From assembly GCF_028463985.1 (NCBI RefSeq), contig NZ_CP116766.1, positions 1,860,001-1,924,000 of the forward strand: a DNA stretch of 64,000 nucleotides, given 5' to 3'. Source of the stretch: Neisseria lisongii. Its GTDB lineage: Bacteria; Pseudomonadota; Gammaproteobacteria; Burkholderiales; Neisseriaceae. Made by a program: the position numbers and the translations under genes. The notes beneath the pieces are model-generated. The model was not told the origin of the DNA. It searched no databases and saw only the letters and a program-made list of their open reading frames with translations. Numbering within the stretch: position 1 is the first letter of the stretch; every line of letters begins with the position of its first letter. Positions 7,704 to 15,822 of the stretch are shown here, one piece after another.

Positions 7704-8237
7704 ATGTCAAAGCGTTGGTATGTGGTTCAGGCCTATTCCGGTTTTGAGAAAAATGTTCAAAGAACATTGAAAGAACGTATTGCCCGTGAGGGAATGGAAG
7801 ACTATTTCGGCCAGATTTTGGTGCCGGTAGAAGAAGTGGTGGACATTAAAAACGGCCGCCGCACCATCAGTGAACGTAAATTCTATCCGGGTTATGTATT
7901 AGTGGAAATGGAAATGACCGATGATTCTTGGCACTTGGTAAAAAGTACGCCGAGAGTGTCAGGCTTTATCGGCGGTACGGCCAACCGTCCGACACCGATT
8001 TCCCAGCGTGAAGCTGATGCGATTTTGCAACAGATGAAATCCGGTGTTGAAAAACCGAAACCCAAAGTCGAATTTGAGTTGGGTCAGCAAATCCGTGTTA
8101 ATGAAGGTCCGTTTGCCGACTTTAACGGCGTGGTTGATGAAGTCAATTACGAGCGCAACAAACTGCGTGTATCGGTTCAGATTTTCGGCCGTGAAACGCC
8201 TGTGGAATTGGAATTCGGTCAAGTAGAGAAAATTTAG
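7704..8237 (+). CDS. nusG: Transcription termination/antitermination factor NusG
   Basis: A 177-residue factor that binds RNA polymerase and couples it to Rho or to ribosomal protein S10. The NGN domain spans about residues 1-115 (starting KRWYVVQAYSGFEKNV). The C-terminal KOW domain contains GQQIRVNEGPFADFNGVV. Length is normal. It is the second gene of the secE-nusG operon, followed by a G-C rich hairpin. Confidence 0.97.
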   Translation: MSKRWYVVQAYSGFEKNVQRTLKERIAREGMEDYFGQILVPVEEVVDIKNGRRTISERKFYPGYVLVEMEMTDDSWHLVKSTPRVSGFIGGTANRPTPISQREADAILQQMKSGVEKPKPKVEFELGQQIRVNEGPFADFNGVVDEVNYERNKLRVSVQIFGRETPVELEFGQVEKI

Positions 8238-8255
8238 GCCGTCTGAAAATCTGTC

Positions 8256-8290
8256 TGCCACTTGCTGTATAAGCAGGTGGCATTTGTCTT
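8256..8290 (+). terminator. nusG terminator hairpin
   Basis: TGCCACTTGCT and AGCAGGTGGCA form an 11-bp stem (with a wobble pair) around a 5-base loop, followed by TTTGTCTT. A single DUS lies between it and the nusG stop. Confidence 0.75.
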
Positions 8291-8863
8291 ATTTGGAAAC
8301 AGATTTTGATTGGGTTAGGGCGAATTCACTTAAAGAACAGAGCGTATAGTTAAAACACCGAATTTTCTGTACAAATCGGCAAACTAATGACGATCGGAAT
8401 ATATGGTGGGCAACAAGCTAAGTTGGTTCATCTGCACTTTGTTCCCCGTCCCGCTGGCGGGAAGGGGCTAGGGGAAGGGTGGTTCGTTGTGGTGCCATAT
8501 TTTTTGGTTGATTTACTATAGATTGGGTTGCAATCTAACATGATTTGAGGAAATCTTGAAAACATAAGATTTTGTTGGATTGTACTCGCATATGGCCAAC
8601 GCTAACTATGCTTTGGTTTTATATGGAAAACAGAGTGTTTTGTAAATTCCGAATTTATGCCGTCTGAAATTTTGATTTTCAGACGGCATTGTTTTTTGGT
8701 TTGAGCAGGAGAGGGTGGTTTGGGTGTCTGTTATTGTGTGCAAATGCAGCAACGCACATCATTTCCCATTTGGTACTGCTGGATTTTATGACATTCGCTG
8801 AATTGCCCAGATTGTGCTGTTTTTCGTAAAAAAATAGTTTTCACGATAAGTTGTTTAAATTGC
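8291..8863. repeat. Intergenic repeat-rich stretch before rplK
   Basis: No gene is seen. About 8317-8520 holds a block bounded by ATTCACTTAA and TTTACTATA. Inside it are CCGAATTTTCTGTACAA and TTCCCCGTCCCGCTGGC, both found again near 52060-52170. About 8520-8641 shares AAAACATAAGATTTTGTTGG and a trailing TATGGAAAA...GTGTTTT with 25200-25288. A DUS pair lies at 8657-8689. Confidence 0.6.
8657..8689. terminator. Inverted AT-DUS pair
   Basis: ATGCCGTCTGAAA and TTTCAGACGGCAT close together in the gap upstream of the rplK promoter. Confidence 0.65.
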
Positions 8864-8892
8864 TTGAAAAAAGAAAACAGATATTCTATAAT
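8864..8892 (+). promoter_or_regulatory. Sigma-70 promoter for rplK-rplA
   Basis: TTGAAA at 8864-8869 and a perfect TATAAT at 8887-8892, spaced 17 bases, 67 bases before the rplK start. Confidence 0.85.
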
Positions 8893-8959
8893 CCAAAGTT
8901 CTGTTTTTTGGGGAGCAGAATTGTTCTGCGTTATACCCGTTTTTTAGGAGTCCTTTAAA

Positions 8960-9391
8960 GTGGCAAAGAAAATTATCGGCTACATCAAACTGCAGATTCC
9001 TGCAGGTAAAGCCAATCCATCGCCTCCGGTTGGTCCTGCATTGGGTCAACGCGGTTTGAACATCATGGAATTCTGTAAAGCATTTAATGCTGCAACCCAA
9101 GGCATGGAGCCTGGTTTGCCGGTTCCTGTGGTGATTACTGCATTTGCAGACAAATCATTCACTTTCGTGATGAAAACCCCTCCTGCGTCTGTGTTGCTGA
9201 AAAAAGCGGCCGGTCTGCAAAAAGGTAGCTCTAATCCGCTGACCAACAAAGTGGGTAAAGTAACCCGTGCTCAGTTGGAAGAAATTGCAAAAACTAAAGA
9301 ACCTGATCTGACTGCTGCCGATTTGGATGCTGCGGTTCGTACTATCGCCGGTTCTGCCCGTTCTATGGGCTTGGATGTGGAGGGTGTGTAA
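8960..9391 (+). CDS. rplK: 50S ribosomal protein L11
   Basis: A 143-residue protein of the ribosomal GTPase-associated region. It has the N-terminal proline-rich IPAGKANPSPPVGPALGQ signature and a C-terminal RNA-binding domain ending GLDVEGV. The start codon is GTG, preceded by AGGAG at 8946-8950, and the family N-terminus (AKKIIGYIKL) fits. It overlaps rplA by one base (TAATG), so the two are coupled. The leader between the promoter and the start is where L1 usually binds to repress this operon. Confidence 0.98.
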   Translation: MAKKIIGYIKLQIPAGKANPSPPVGPALGQRGLNIMEFCKAFNAATQGMEPGLPVPVVITAFADKSFTFVMKTPPASVLLKKAAGLQKGSSNPLTNKVGKVTRAQLEEIAKTKEPDLTAADLDAAVRTIAGSARSMGLDVEGV

Positions 9392-10086
9392 TGGCTAAAG
9401 TATCTAAACGCTTGAAAGCATTGCGCGCTTCTGTTGAAGCCAACAAACTGTACCCAATCGATGAAGCCATTGCTTTGGTGAAAAATGCGGCAACTGCTAA
9501 ATTTGACGAGTCTGTTGATGTGTCTTTCAACCTGGGTGTTGATCCTCGTAAATCAGACCAAGTTATCCGTGGTTCTGTGGTATTGCCTAAAGGTACCGGT
9601 AAAACAACCCGTGTGGCTGTGTTTACCCAAGGTGCAAATGCCGAAGCTGCTAAAGAAGCCGGTGCAGATGTAGTGGGTTTTGAAGATTTGGCTGCCGAAG
9701 TTAAAGCTGGCAACCTGAACTTCGATGTAGTGATTGCTTCTCCTGATGCAATGCGTATCGTTGGTCAGTTGGGTACCATTTTGGGTCCTCGCGGCTTGAT
9801 GCCGAACCCTAAAGTTGGTACTGTAACGCCAAACGTTGCCGAAGCGGTTAAAAATGCCAAAGCCGGTCAGGTTCAATACCGTACCGACAAAGCAGGTATC
9901 GTTCACGCAACCATCGGTCGTGCTTCATTTGCCGAAGCTGATCTGAAAGAAAACTTTGATGCATTGCTGGATGCAATCGTTAAAGCCAAACCGGCTGCTG
10001 CCAAAGGCCAATACTTGAAAAAAGTTGCGGTATCCAGCACCATGGGTTTGGGTGTGCGCGTAGATACTTCTAGCGTAAACAACTAA
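9391..10086 (+). CDS. rplA: 50S ribosomal protein L1
   Basis: A 231-residue two-domain protein that forms the mobile L1 stalk at the ribosomal E site. In other bacteria it represses its own rplK-rplA mRNA. The segment IVGQLGTILGPRGLMPNPKVGTVT is the classical L1 signature (only its core GPRGLMPNPK is needed to recognise it). It starts in the last base of the rplK stop and is followed by a DUS pair, which ends the operon. Confidence 0.98.
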   Translation: MAKVSKRLKALRASVEANKLYPIDEAIALVKNAATAKFDESVDVSFNLGVDPRKSDQVIRGSVVLPKGTGKTTRVAVFTQGANAEAAKEAGADVVGFEDLAAEVKAGNLNFDVVIASPDAMRIVGQLGTILGPRGLMPNPKVGTVTPNVAEAVKNAKAGQVQYRTDKAGIVHATIGRASFAEADLKENFDALLDAIVKAKPAAAKGQYLKKVAVSSTMGLGVRVDTSSVNN

Positions 10087-10089
10087 GAA

Positions 10090-10127
10090 TTTTCAGACGG
10101 CATCATGTATGTGAGGCCGTCTGAATT
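10090..10127 (+). terminator. Inverted DUS pair after rplA
   Basis: TTTTCAGACGGC and GCCGTCTGAATT separated by 14 bases, directly after rplA. Confidence 0.6.
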
Positions 10128-10134
10128 TGGGCTA

Positions 10135-10312
10135 CTTAGAATATTAAGTAGATGTCCAAGACCGTAGGGATCGCAAGATTTAATCGTAACTGCCCTACGC
10201 AGACGGTAGTCCTGAAACAAATTGCAAGATGACTTGTAAGATGTCTTTTTAGGTTACCGCGCTGGTGGAATACCGTTTCGGTATTCTGTTGATAAACAGT
10301 GGGAGGTAGACC
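10135..10312 (+). promoter_or_regulatory. rplJ leader, probable L10 autoregulatory RNA
   Basis: A long leader precedes rplJ, as in the family where L10-(L12)4 binds its own mRNA. The visible structure is the hairpin GAATACCG-TTT-CGGTATTC at 10268-10286, immediately before the GGGAGG ribosome-binding site at 10301-10306. The position and the leader length suggest this RNA switch; the binding motif itself was not matched. Confidence 0.5.
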
Positions 10313-10813
10313 TTGAGTCTCAATATTGAAACCAAGAAAGTAGCCGTCGAAGAGATTAGCGCAGCGATTGCTAACGCTCAAACTCTGGTGGTTGCGGAAT
10401 ATCGCGGTATCAGTGTTGCCAGCATGACCGAGCTGCGTGCGAATGCACGTAAAGAAGGCGTATATCTGCGCGTTCTGAAAAATACTTTGGCTCGCCGTGC
10501 AGTAGAAGGTACTTCGTTCGCAGCATTGGCAGACCAAATGGTTGGTCCGCTGGTTTATGCCGCTTCCGAAGATGCTGTAGCTGCTGCAAAAGTGCTGCAT
10601 CAATTCGCGAAAAAAGATGAAAAAATCGTTATCAAAGCCGGCTCTTACAACGGTGAATTGATGAACGCTGCCCAAGTGGGCGAGCTGGCATCTATTCCTA
10701 GCCGTGAAGAGTTGCTGTCCAAACTGTTGTTCGTTATGCAGGCGCCTGTTTCAGGCTTTGCACGCGGTTTGGCTGCTCTGGCAGAGAAAAAAGCCGGCGA
10801 AGAAGCTGCTTAA
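10313..10813 (+). CDS. rplJ: 50S ribosomal protein L10
   Basis: A 166-residue stalk base protein that anchors L7/L12 dimers through its C-terminal helix. The N-terminal domain carries VAEYRGISVASMTELR and VLKNTLARRAV, both typical. The start is TTG: GGGAGG lies 6 bases upstream, the encoded N-terminus SLNIETKK fits, and no nearer ATG exists in frame. A TTG start together with the structured leader suggests tight translational control. It is cotranscribed with rplL. Confidence 0.96.
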   Translation: MSLNIETKKVAVEEISAAIANAQTLVVAEYRGISVASMTELRANARKEGVYLRVLKNTLARRAVEGTSFAALADQMVGPLVYAASEDAVAAAKVLHQFAKKDEKIVIKAGSYNGELMNAAQVGELASIPSREELLSKLLFVMQAPVSGFARGLAALAEKKAGEEAA

Positions 10814-10873
10814 TCGATTTTATTCATTTCTTGAACACATTAATTTTCATACAATATTTGGAGTATAAATAGC

Positions 10874-11245
10874 ATGGCTATTACTAAAGAAGACATTTTG
10901 GAAGCCGTTGGTTCTTTGACCGTAATGGAATTGAACGACCTGGTTAAAGCTTTTGAAGAAAAATTCGGCGTTTCTGCTGCTGCCGTAGCTGTTGCCGGTC
11001 CTGCCGGTGCAGGCGCTGCCGCTGCTGAAGAAAAAACCGAATTCGACGTAATCCTGGCTTCTGCCGGTGAACAAAAAGTTGGCGTGATCAAAGTGGTTCG
11101 TGCCATCACCGGTCTGGGTCTGAAAGAAGCTAAAGACATCGTTGACGGCGCACCTAAAACACTGAAAGAAGGTGTTTCTAAAGCTGAAGCTGAAGACATC
11201 CAAAAACAACTGGAAGAAGCCGGCGCTAAAGTCGAAATCAAATAA
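10874..11245 (+). CDS. rplL: 50S ribosomal protein L7/L12
   Basis: A 123-residue acidic stalk protein, present as several copies per ribosome, that recruits translation GTPases. It has an N-terminal dimerisation helix, an Ala/Gly-rich hinge (about residues 35-53) and a C-terminal domain with KVGVIKVVRAITGLGLKEAK. The ribosome-binding site is TTGGAGTATAA. A partial terminator follows before rpoB. Confidence 0.98.
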   Translation: MAITKEDILEAVGSLTVMELNDLVKAFEEKFGVSAAAVAVAGPAGAGAAAAEEKTEFDVILASAGEQKVGVIKVVRAITGLGLKEAKDIVDGAPKTLKEGVSKAEAEDIQKQLEEAGAKVEIK

Positions 11246-11268
11246 TTTTAATTTGATACTTTCAGTAG

Positions 11269-11297
11269 AGGCTGGCAGATTTCTGCCAGCCTTGTTT
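11269..11297 (+). terminator. rplL-rpoB intergenic attenuator hairpin
   Basis: GGCTGGCAGA (11270-11279) pairs with TCTGCCAGCC (11282-11291), followed by the short T-rich run TTGTTTC. A leaky terminator here would lower rpoBC expression relative to the stalk proteins, as in other proteobacteria. Confidence 0.75.
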
Positions 11298-11480
11298 CGC
11301 TTCTGTCTGGTTTAGAAAACGGTTATTTACATTTATTTATATTTTGGTTTTGCATTTTGTGTAAATAATTGTAAATAACATCAAATCAGGGCCGGTTTGG
11401 AAAGCATTTTGGCGTTTGCCATGATTCAAACCCGTTTTTCAGACGGCCTCCATATTCAAAATCACCCTTTCGGAGTGTAT

Positions 11481-14400
11481 ATGAGCTATTCGTTTACTGA
11501 AAAAAAACGTATCCGTAAGAGTTTCGCCAAACGGGAAAACGTATTGGACGTTCCTTTCCTGCTGGCAACTCAGATTGATTCTTACGCCAAATTCCTGCAA
11601 CTGGAAAACGCTTACGACAAGCGTACCGACGACGGTTTGCAGGCGGCGTTCAATTCGATTTTTCCGATTGTCAGCCACAACGGTTATGCACGTTTGGAAT
11701 TTGTGCATTACACCTTGGGCGAACCTCTGTTCGACATTCCGGAATGCCAACTGCGGGGCATTACCTACGCTGCGCCGCTGCGTGCCCGTATCCGACTGGT
11801 GATTTTAGACAAAGAAGCGTCTAAACCGACAGTGAAAGAAGTGCGTGAAAACGAAGTGTATATGGGCGAAATCCCGTTGATGACACCGAGCGGCTCGTTT
11901 GTGATTAACGGTACCGAGCGTGTGATCGTTTCCCAGCTGCACCGTTCGCCGGGCGTATTCTTCGAGCATGATAAGGGTAAAACCCATTCTTCCGGCAAAC
12001 TGCTGTTTTCCGCCCGCATTATCCCTTACCGTGGCTCATGGTTGGATTTTGAGTTTGATCCGAAAGACTTGCTGTATTTCCGTATCGACCGCCGCCGTAA
12101 AATGCCGGTCAGCATTCTGTTGAAGGCGCTGGGCTACACCAACGAACAAATCTTAGATACGTTCTACGACAAAGAGACGTTCTACTTCTCTAAAGACGGC
12201 GTGCAAACCGATGTGGTGGTAAGCCGTCTGAAAGGCGAAACCGCCAAAGTCGATATTATTGATGCCGAAGGCAACGTGTTGGTTGCCAAGGGCAAACGCA
12301 TCACGGCAAAAAATATCCGGGACATCAGCAATGCTAATCTGACCCGTTTGAACGTTGATCCTGAAAATCTGCTGGGCAAAATTCTGGCGGTTGATTTGAT
12401 TGTGCCGGATACCGGCGAAGTATTGGCGGTTGCCAATGACGAAATCACCGAAGAATTGCTGGCGAAGCTGGATATTCACGGTGTTGAGAAAATCGAAACC
12501 CTGTATATCAACGAATTGGATCAGGGCGGCTATATTTCTGCGACCCTGCGCACCGATGAAACCGCCGACCAACAGGCGGCACGTGTGCTGATTTACCGCA
12601 TGATGCGTCCGGGCGAACCGCCTACCGAAGAAGCGGTAGAAGCGCTGTTTACCCGCCTATTCTTCAGCGAAGACAGCTACGATTTGTCCCGTGTCGGCCG
12701 CATGAAATTCAATACCCGTACTTATGAACAAAAGCTGACCGAAGCGCAGAAAAATTCATGGTACGGCCGTCTGTTGAACGAAACCTTTGCCGGTGCAGCC
12801 GAAAAAGGCGGCTATGTATTGAGCGTGGAAGACATCGTGGCTTCGATTGCCACTTTGGTCGAACTGCGTAACGGCCACGGCGAAGTGGACGACATCGACC
12901 ACTTGGGTAACCGTCGTGTACGTTCGGTCGGCGAATTGACCGAAAACCAATTCCGCAGCGGCTTGGCTCGTGTCGAGCGTGCCGTAAAAGAGCGTTTGAA
13001 CCAAGCAGAATCAGAAAATCTGATGCCGCATGATTTGATTAACGCCAAACCGGTTTCTGCTGCGATTAAAGAATTCTTCGGCTCGAGCCAATTGAGCCAG
13101 TTTATGGACCAAACCAACCCGCTGTCGGAAGTAACCCACAAACGCCGTGTTTCTGCGTTGGGTCCGGGCGGTCTGACCCGTGAGCGTGCGGGCTTTGAGG
13201 TGCGCGACGTACACCCGACCCACTACGGCCGTGTGTGTCCGATTGAAACGCCTGAAGGTCCGAACATCGGTTTGATTAACTCATTGTCGGTTTATGCCCG
13301 CACCAATGATTACGGTTTCTTGGAAACGCCGTACCGCCGTGTGGTGGACGGTAAAGTAACCGAAGAAATCGATTATCTGTCTGCGATTGAAGAAGGCCGC
13401 TATGTGATTGCGCAGGCGAATGCCGATTTGGATGAAAACGGCAACCTGACCGGCGATTTGGTAACCTGTCGTGAAAAAGGCGAAACCATTATGGCCACGC
13501 CGGATCGTGTGCAATATATGGACGTGGCAACCGGTCAGGTGGTTTCCGTGGCTGCTTCGCTGATTCCGTTCCTCGAACATGACGATGCGAACCGTGCCTT
13601 GATGGGTGCCAACATGCAACGTCAGGCCGTACCGTGCCTGCGTCCGGAAAAACCGATGGTCGGTACCGGTATCGAACGTTCGGTAGCCGTGGATTCGGCA
13701 ACCGCTATTGTTGCCCGCCGTGGCGGTGTGGTGGAATATGTTGATGCCAACCGTGTCGTGATTCGTGTACACGACGATGAAGCAACTGCAGGCGAAGTCG
13801 GTGTCGATATTTACAATCTGGTGAAATTTACCCGTTCCAACCAATCAACCAACATCAACCAACGTCCTGCTGTGAAAGCGGGCGATGTGCTGCAACGGGG
13901 CGATTTGGTTGCCGACGGCGCTTCGACCGATTTGGGCGAACTGGCATTGGGTCAAAACATGACCATCGCCTTTATGCCGTGGAACGGTTACAACTACGAA
14001 GACTCGATTCTGATTTCCGAAAAAGTGGCCGCCGACGACCGCTATACTTCGATCCACATCGAAGAATTGAATGTTGTTGCACGCGATACCAAGCTGGGTG
14101 CGGAAGACATTACCCGAGACATTCCGAACCTTTCCGAGCGTATGCAGAACCGTCTGGACGAATCCGGTATCGTGTATATCGGTGCAGAAGTAGAAGCAGG
14201 CGACGTGTTGGTAGGCAAAGTAACGCCTAAAGGCGAAACCCAGCTGACCCCTGAAGAAAAACTGCTGCGTGCGATTTTCGGTGAAAAAGCGTCTGATGTG
14301 AAAGATACTTCGCTGCGTATGCCGACCGGCATGAGCGGTACGGTGATTGATGTACAAGTCTTTACCCGTGAAGGTATCCAACGCGACAAACGGGCTCAAT

Positions 14401-15659
14401 CGATTATCGATTCCGAGCTGAAACGTTACCGCCAAGATTTGAGCGACCAACTGCGTATTTTCGACAACGACGCATTCGACCGTATCGAGCGTATGATTGT
14501 CGGTCAAAAAGCCAACGGTGGTCCGATGAAACTGGCCAAAGGCAGCGAAATTACCGCCGACTATCTGGCTGGTATCAGCAACAAACACGATTGGTTCGAT
14601 ATCCGTCTGTCAGACGAAGATCTGGCGAAACAGTTGGAACTGATTAAAGCCAGTCTGCAGCAAAAACGTGAAGAAGCTGACGAGCTGTATGAAATCAAGA
14701 AGAAAAAACTGACCCAAGGCGACGAATTGCAGCCGGGCGTACAAAAAATGGTGAAAGTATTCATCGCCATCAAACGCCGCCTGCAGGCCGGCGACAAAAT
14801 GGCGGGCCGCCACGGTAACAAAGGTGTGGTATCGCGCATTTTGCCGGTGGAAGATATGCCGTATATGGCAGACGGTCGTCCGGTGGACATCGTATTGAAC
14901 CCGTTGGGCGTACCGTCCCGTATGAACATCGGTCAGATTTTGGAAGTGCATTTGGGCTGGGCCGCCAAAGGTATCGGCGAGCGCATCGACCGCATGTTGA
15001 AAGAGCAGCGTAAAGCCGACGAAGTGCGTGCATTCCTGAACAAGCTCTACAACAGTAGCGGCCGCCAAGAAGATTTGGACAGTCTGAACGACGACGAAAT
15101 CCTCGAACTGGCATTCAATTTGCGCAAAGGTGCGTCTTTCGCTTCGCCGGTGTTTGACGGTGCGAAAGAATCCGAAATCCGAGACATGCTCAATCTGGCG
15201 TATCCGAGCGAAGACGAAGAAGTTCAAAAACTGGGCTTCAACGACAGCAAAACCCAGATTACCCTGTATGACGGCCGTTCGGGCGAAGCCTTCGACCGCA
15301 AAGTAACCGTCGGCGTAATGCACTATCTGAAACTGCACCACTTGGTAGACGAGAAAATGCACGCCCGTTCGACCGGTCCGTACAGCTTGGTAACGCAGCA
15401 GCCTCTGGGCGGTAAAGCCCAGTTCGGTGGCCAGCGTTTCGGTGAGATGGAGGTATGGGCATTGGAAGCATACGGCGCAGCCTACACGCTGCAGGAAATG
15501 CTGACGGTGAAATCCGACGACGTAACCGGCCGTACCGCAATGTACGAAAACATCGTCAAAGGCGAACACAAAATCGAAGCCGGTATGCCGGAATCCTTCA
15601 ACGTGTTGGTGAAAGAAATCCGCTCTTTGGGCTTGGATATCGATTTGGAACGTTACTGA
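11481..15659 (+). CDS. rpoB: RNA polymerase beta subunit
   Basis: A 1392-residue catalytic subunit of RNA polymerase. The frame is open upstream, but the start MSYSFTEKKRIRKSF with GGAG at 11472-11475 matches the family. The rifampicin-binding segment SSQLSQFMDQ...THKRR...SALGPGG is wild type, with the usual resistance positions Asp, His553 and Ser558 (this numbering) unchanged, so sensitivity is expected. It includes the long C-terminal GDKMAGRHGNKG region. It lies downstream of rplJL behind an attenuator, and 163 bases before rpoC with a DUS hairpin in the gap. Confidence 0.98.
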   Translation: MSYSFTEKKRIRKSFAKRENVLDVPFLLATQIDSYAKFLQLENAYDKRTDDGLQAAFNSIFPIVSHNGYARLEFVHYTLGEPLFDIPECQLRGITYAAPLRARIRLVILDKEASKPTVKEVRENEVYMGEIPLMTPSGSFVINGTERVIVSQLHRSPGVFFEHDKGKTHSSGKLLFSARIIPYRGSWLDFEFDPKDLLYFRIDRRRKMPVSILLKALGYTNEQILDTFYDKETFYFSKDGVQTDVVVSRLKGETAKVDIIDAEGNVLVAKGKRITAKNIRDISNANLTRLNVDPENLLGKILAVDLIVPDTGEVLAVANDEITEELLAKLDIHGVEKIETLYINELDQGGYISATLRTDETADQQAARVLIYRMMRPGEPPTEEAVEALFTRLFFSEDSYDLSRVGRMKFNTRTYEQKLTEAQKNSWYGRLLNETFAGAAEKGGYVLSVEDIVASIATLVELRNGHGEVDDIDHLGNRRVRSVGELTENQFRSGLARVERAVKERLNQAESENLMPHDLINAKPVSAAIKEFFGSSQLSQFMDQTNPLSEVTHKRRVSALGPGGLTRERAGFEVRDVHPTHYGRVCPIETPEGPNIGLINSLSVYARTNDYGFLETPYRRVVDGKVTEEIDYLSAIEEGRYVIAQANADLDENGNLTGDLVTCREKGETIMATPDRVQYMDVATGQVVSVAASLIPFLEHDDANRALMGANMQRQAVPCLRPEKPMVGTGIERSVAVDSATAIVARRGGVVEYVDANRVVIRVHDDEATAGEVGVDIYNLVKFTRSNQSTNINQRPAVKAGDVLQRGDLVADGASTDLGELALGQNMTIAFMPWNGYNYEDSILISEKVAADDRYTSIHIEELNVVARDTKLGAEDITRDIPNLSERMQNRLDESGIVYIGAEVEAGDVLVGKVTPKGETQLTPEEKLLRAIFGEKASDVKDTSLRMPTGMSGTVIDVQVFTREGIQRDKRAQSIIDSELKRYRQDLSDQLRIFDNDAFDRIERMIVGQKANGGPMKLAKGSEITADYLAGISNKHDWFDIRLSDEDLAKQLELIKASLQQKREEADELYEIKKKKLTQGDELQPGVQKMVKVFIAIKRRLQAGDKMAGRHGNKGVVSRILPVEDMPYMADGRPVDIVLNPLGVPSRMNIGQILEVHLGWAAKGIGERIDRMLKEQRKADEVRAFLNKLYNSSGRQEDLDSLNDDEILELAFNLRKGASFASPVFDGAKESEIRDMLNLAYPSEDEEVQKLGFNDSKTQITLYDGRSGEAFDRKVTVGVMHYLKLHHLVDEKMHARSTGPYSLVTQQPLGGKAQFGGQRFGEMEVWALEAYGAAYTLQEMLTVKSDDVTGRTAMYENIVKGEHKIEAGMPESFNVLVKEIRSLGLDIDLERY

Positions 15660-15666
15660 CCGGCGG

Positions 15667-15703
15667 TTTTCAGACGGCATGGCACGGCTATGCCGTCTGA
15701 AAA
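15667..15703 (+). terminator. Inverted DUS pair between rpoB and rpoC
   Basis: TTTTCAGACGGCAT and ATGCCGTCTGAAA with a 9-base loop. As it sits between two subunit genes that must be co-expressed, it cannot be a strong terminator in vivo unless rpoC has a second promoter. A further single DUS follows at about 15742. Confidence 0.6.
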
Positions 15704-15822
15704 AGCGGTATCGAATGAAAACGAATAAACAGCGGCCGCAGAGGCCGTCTGAAAACCGCTTCAGCCATTTCACCTACCGAATATCCGCCCTGCGGTAAAA
15801 ATACTTCCTTTAAGGAGCAAAA

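Noticed and set aside
11397..11480. A 28-residue N-terminal extension of RpoB
   Set aside because: It spans a DUS and lacks a ribosome-binding site; the family start MSYSFTEKK is preceded by GGAG.
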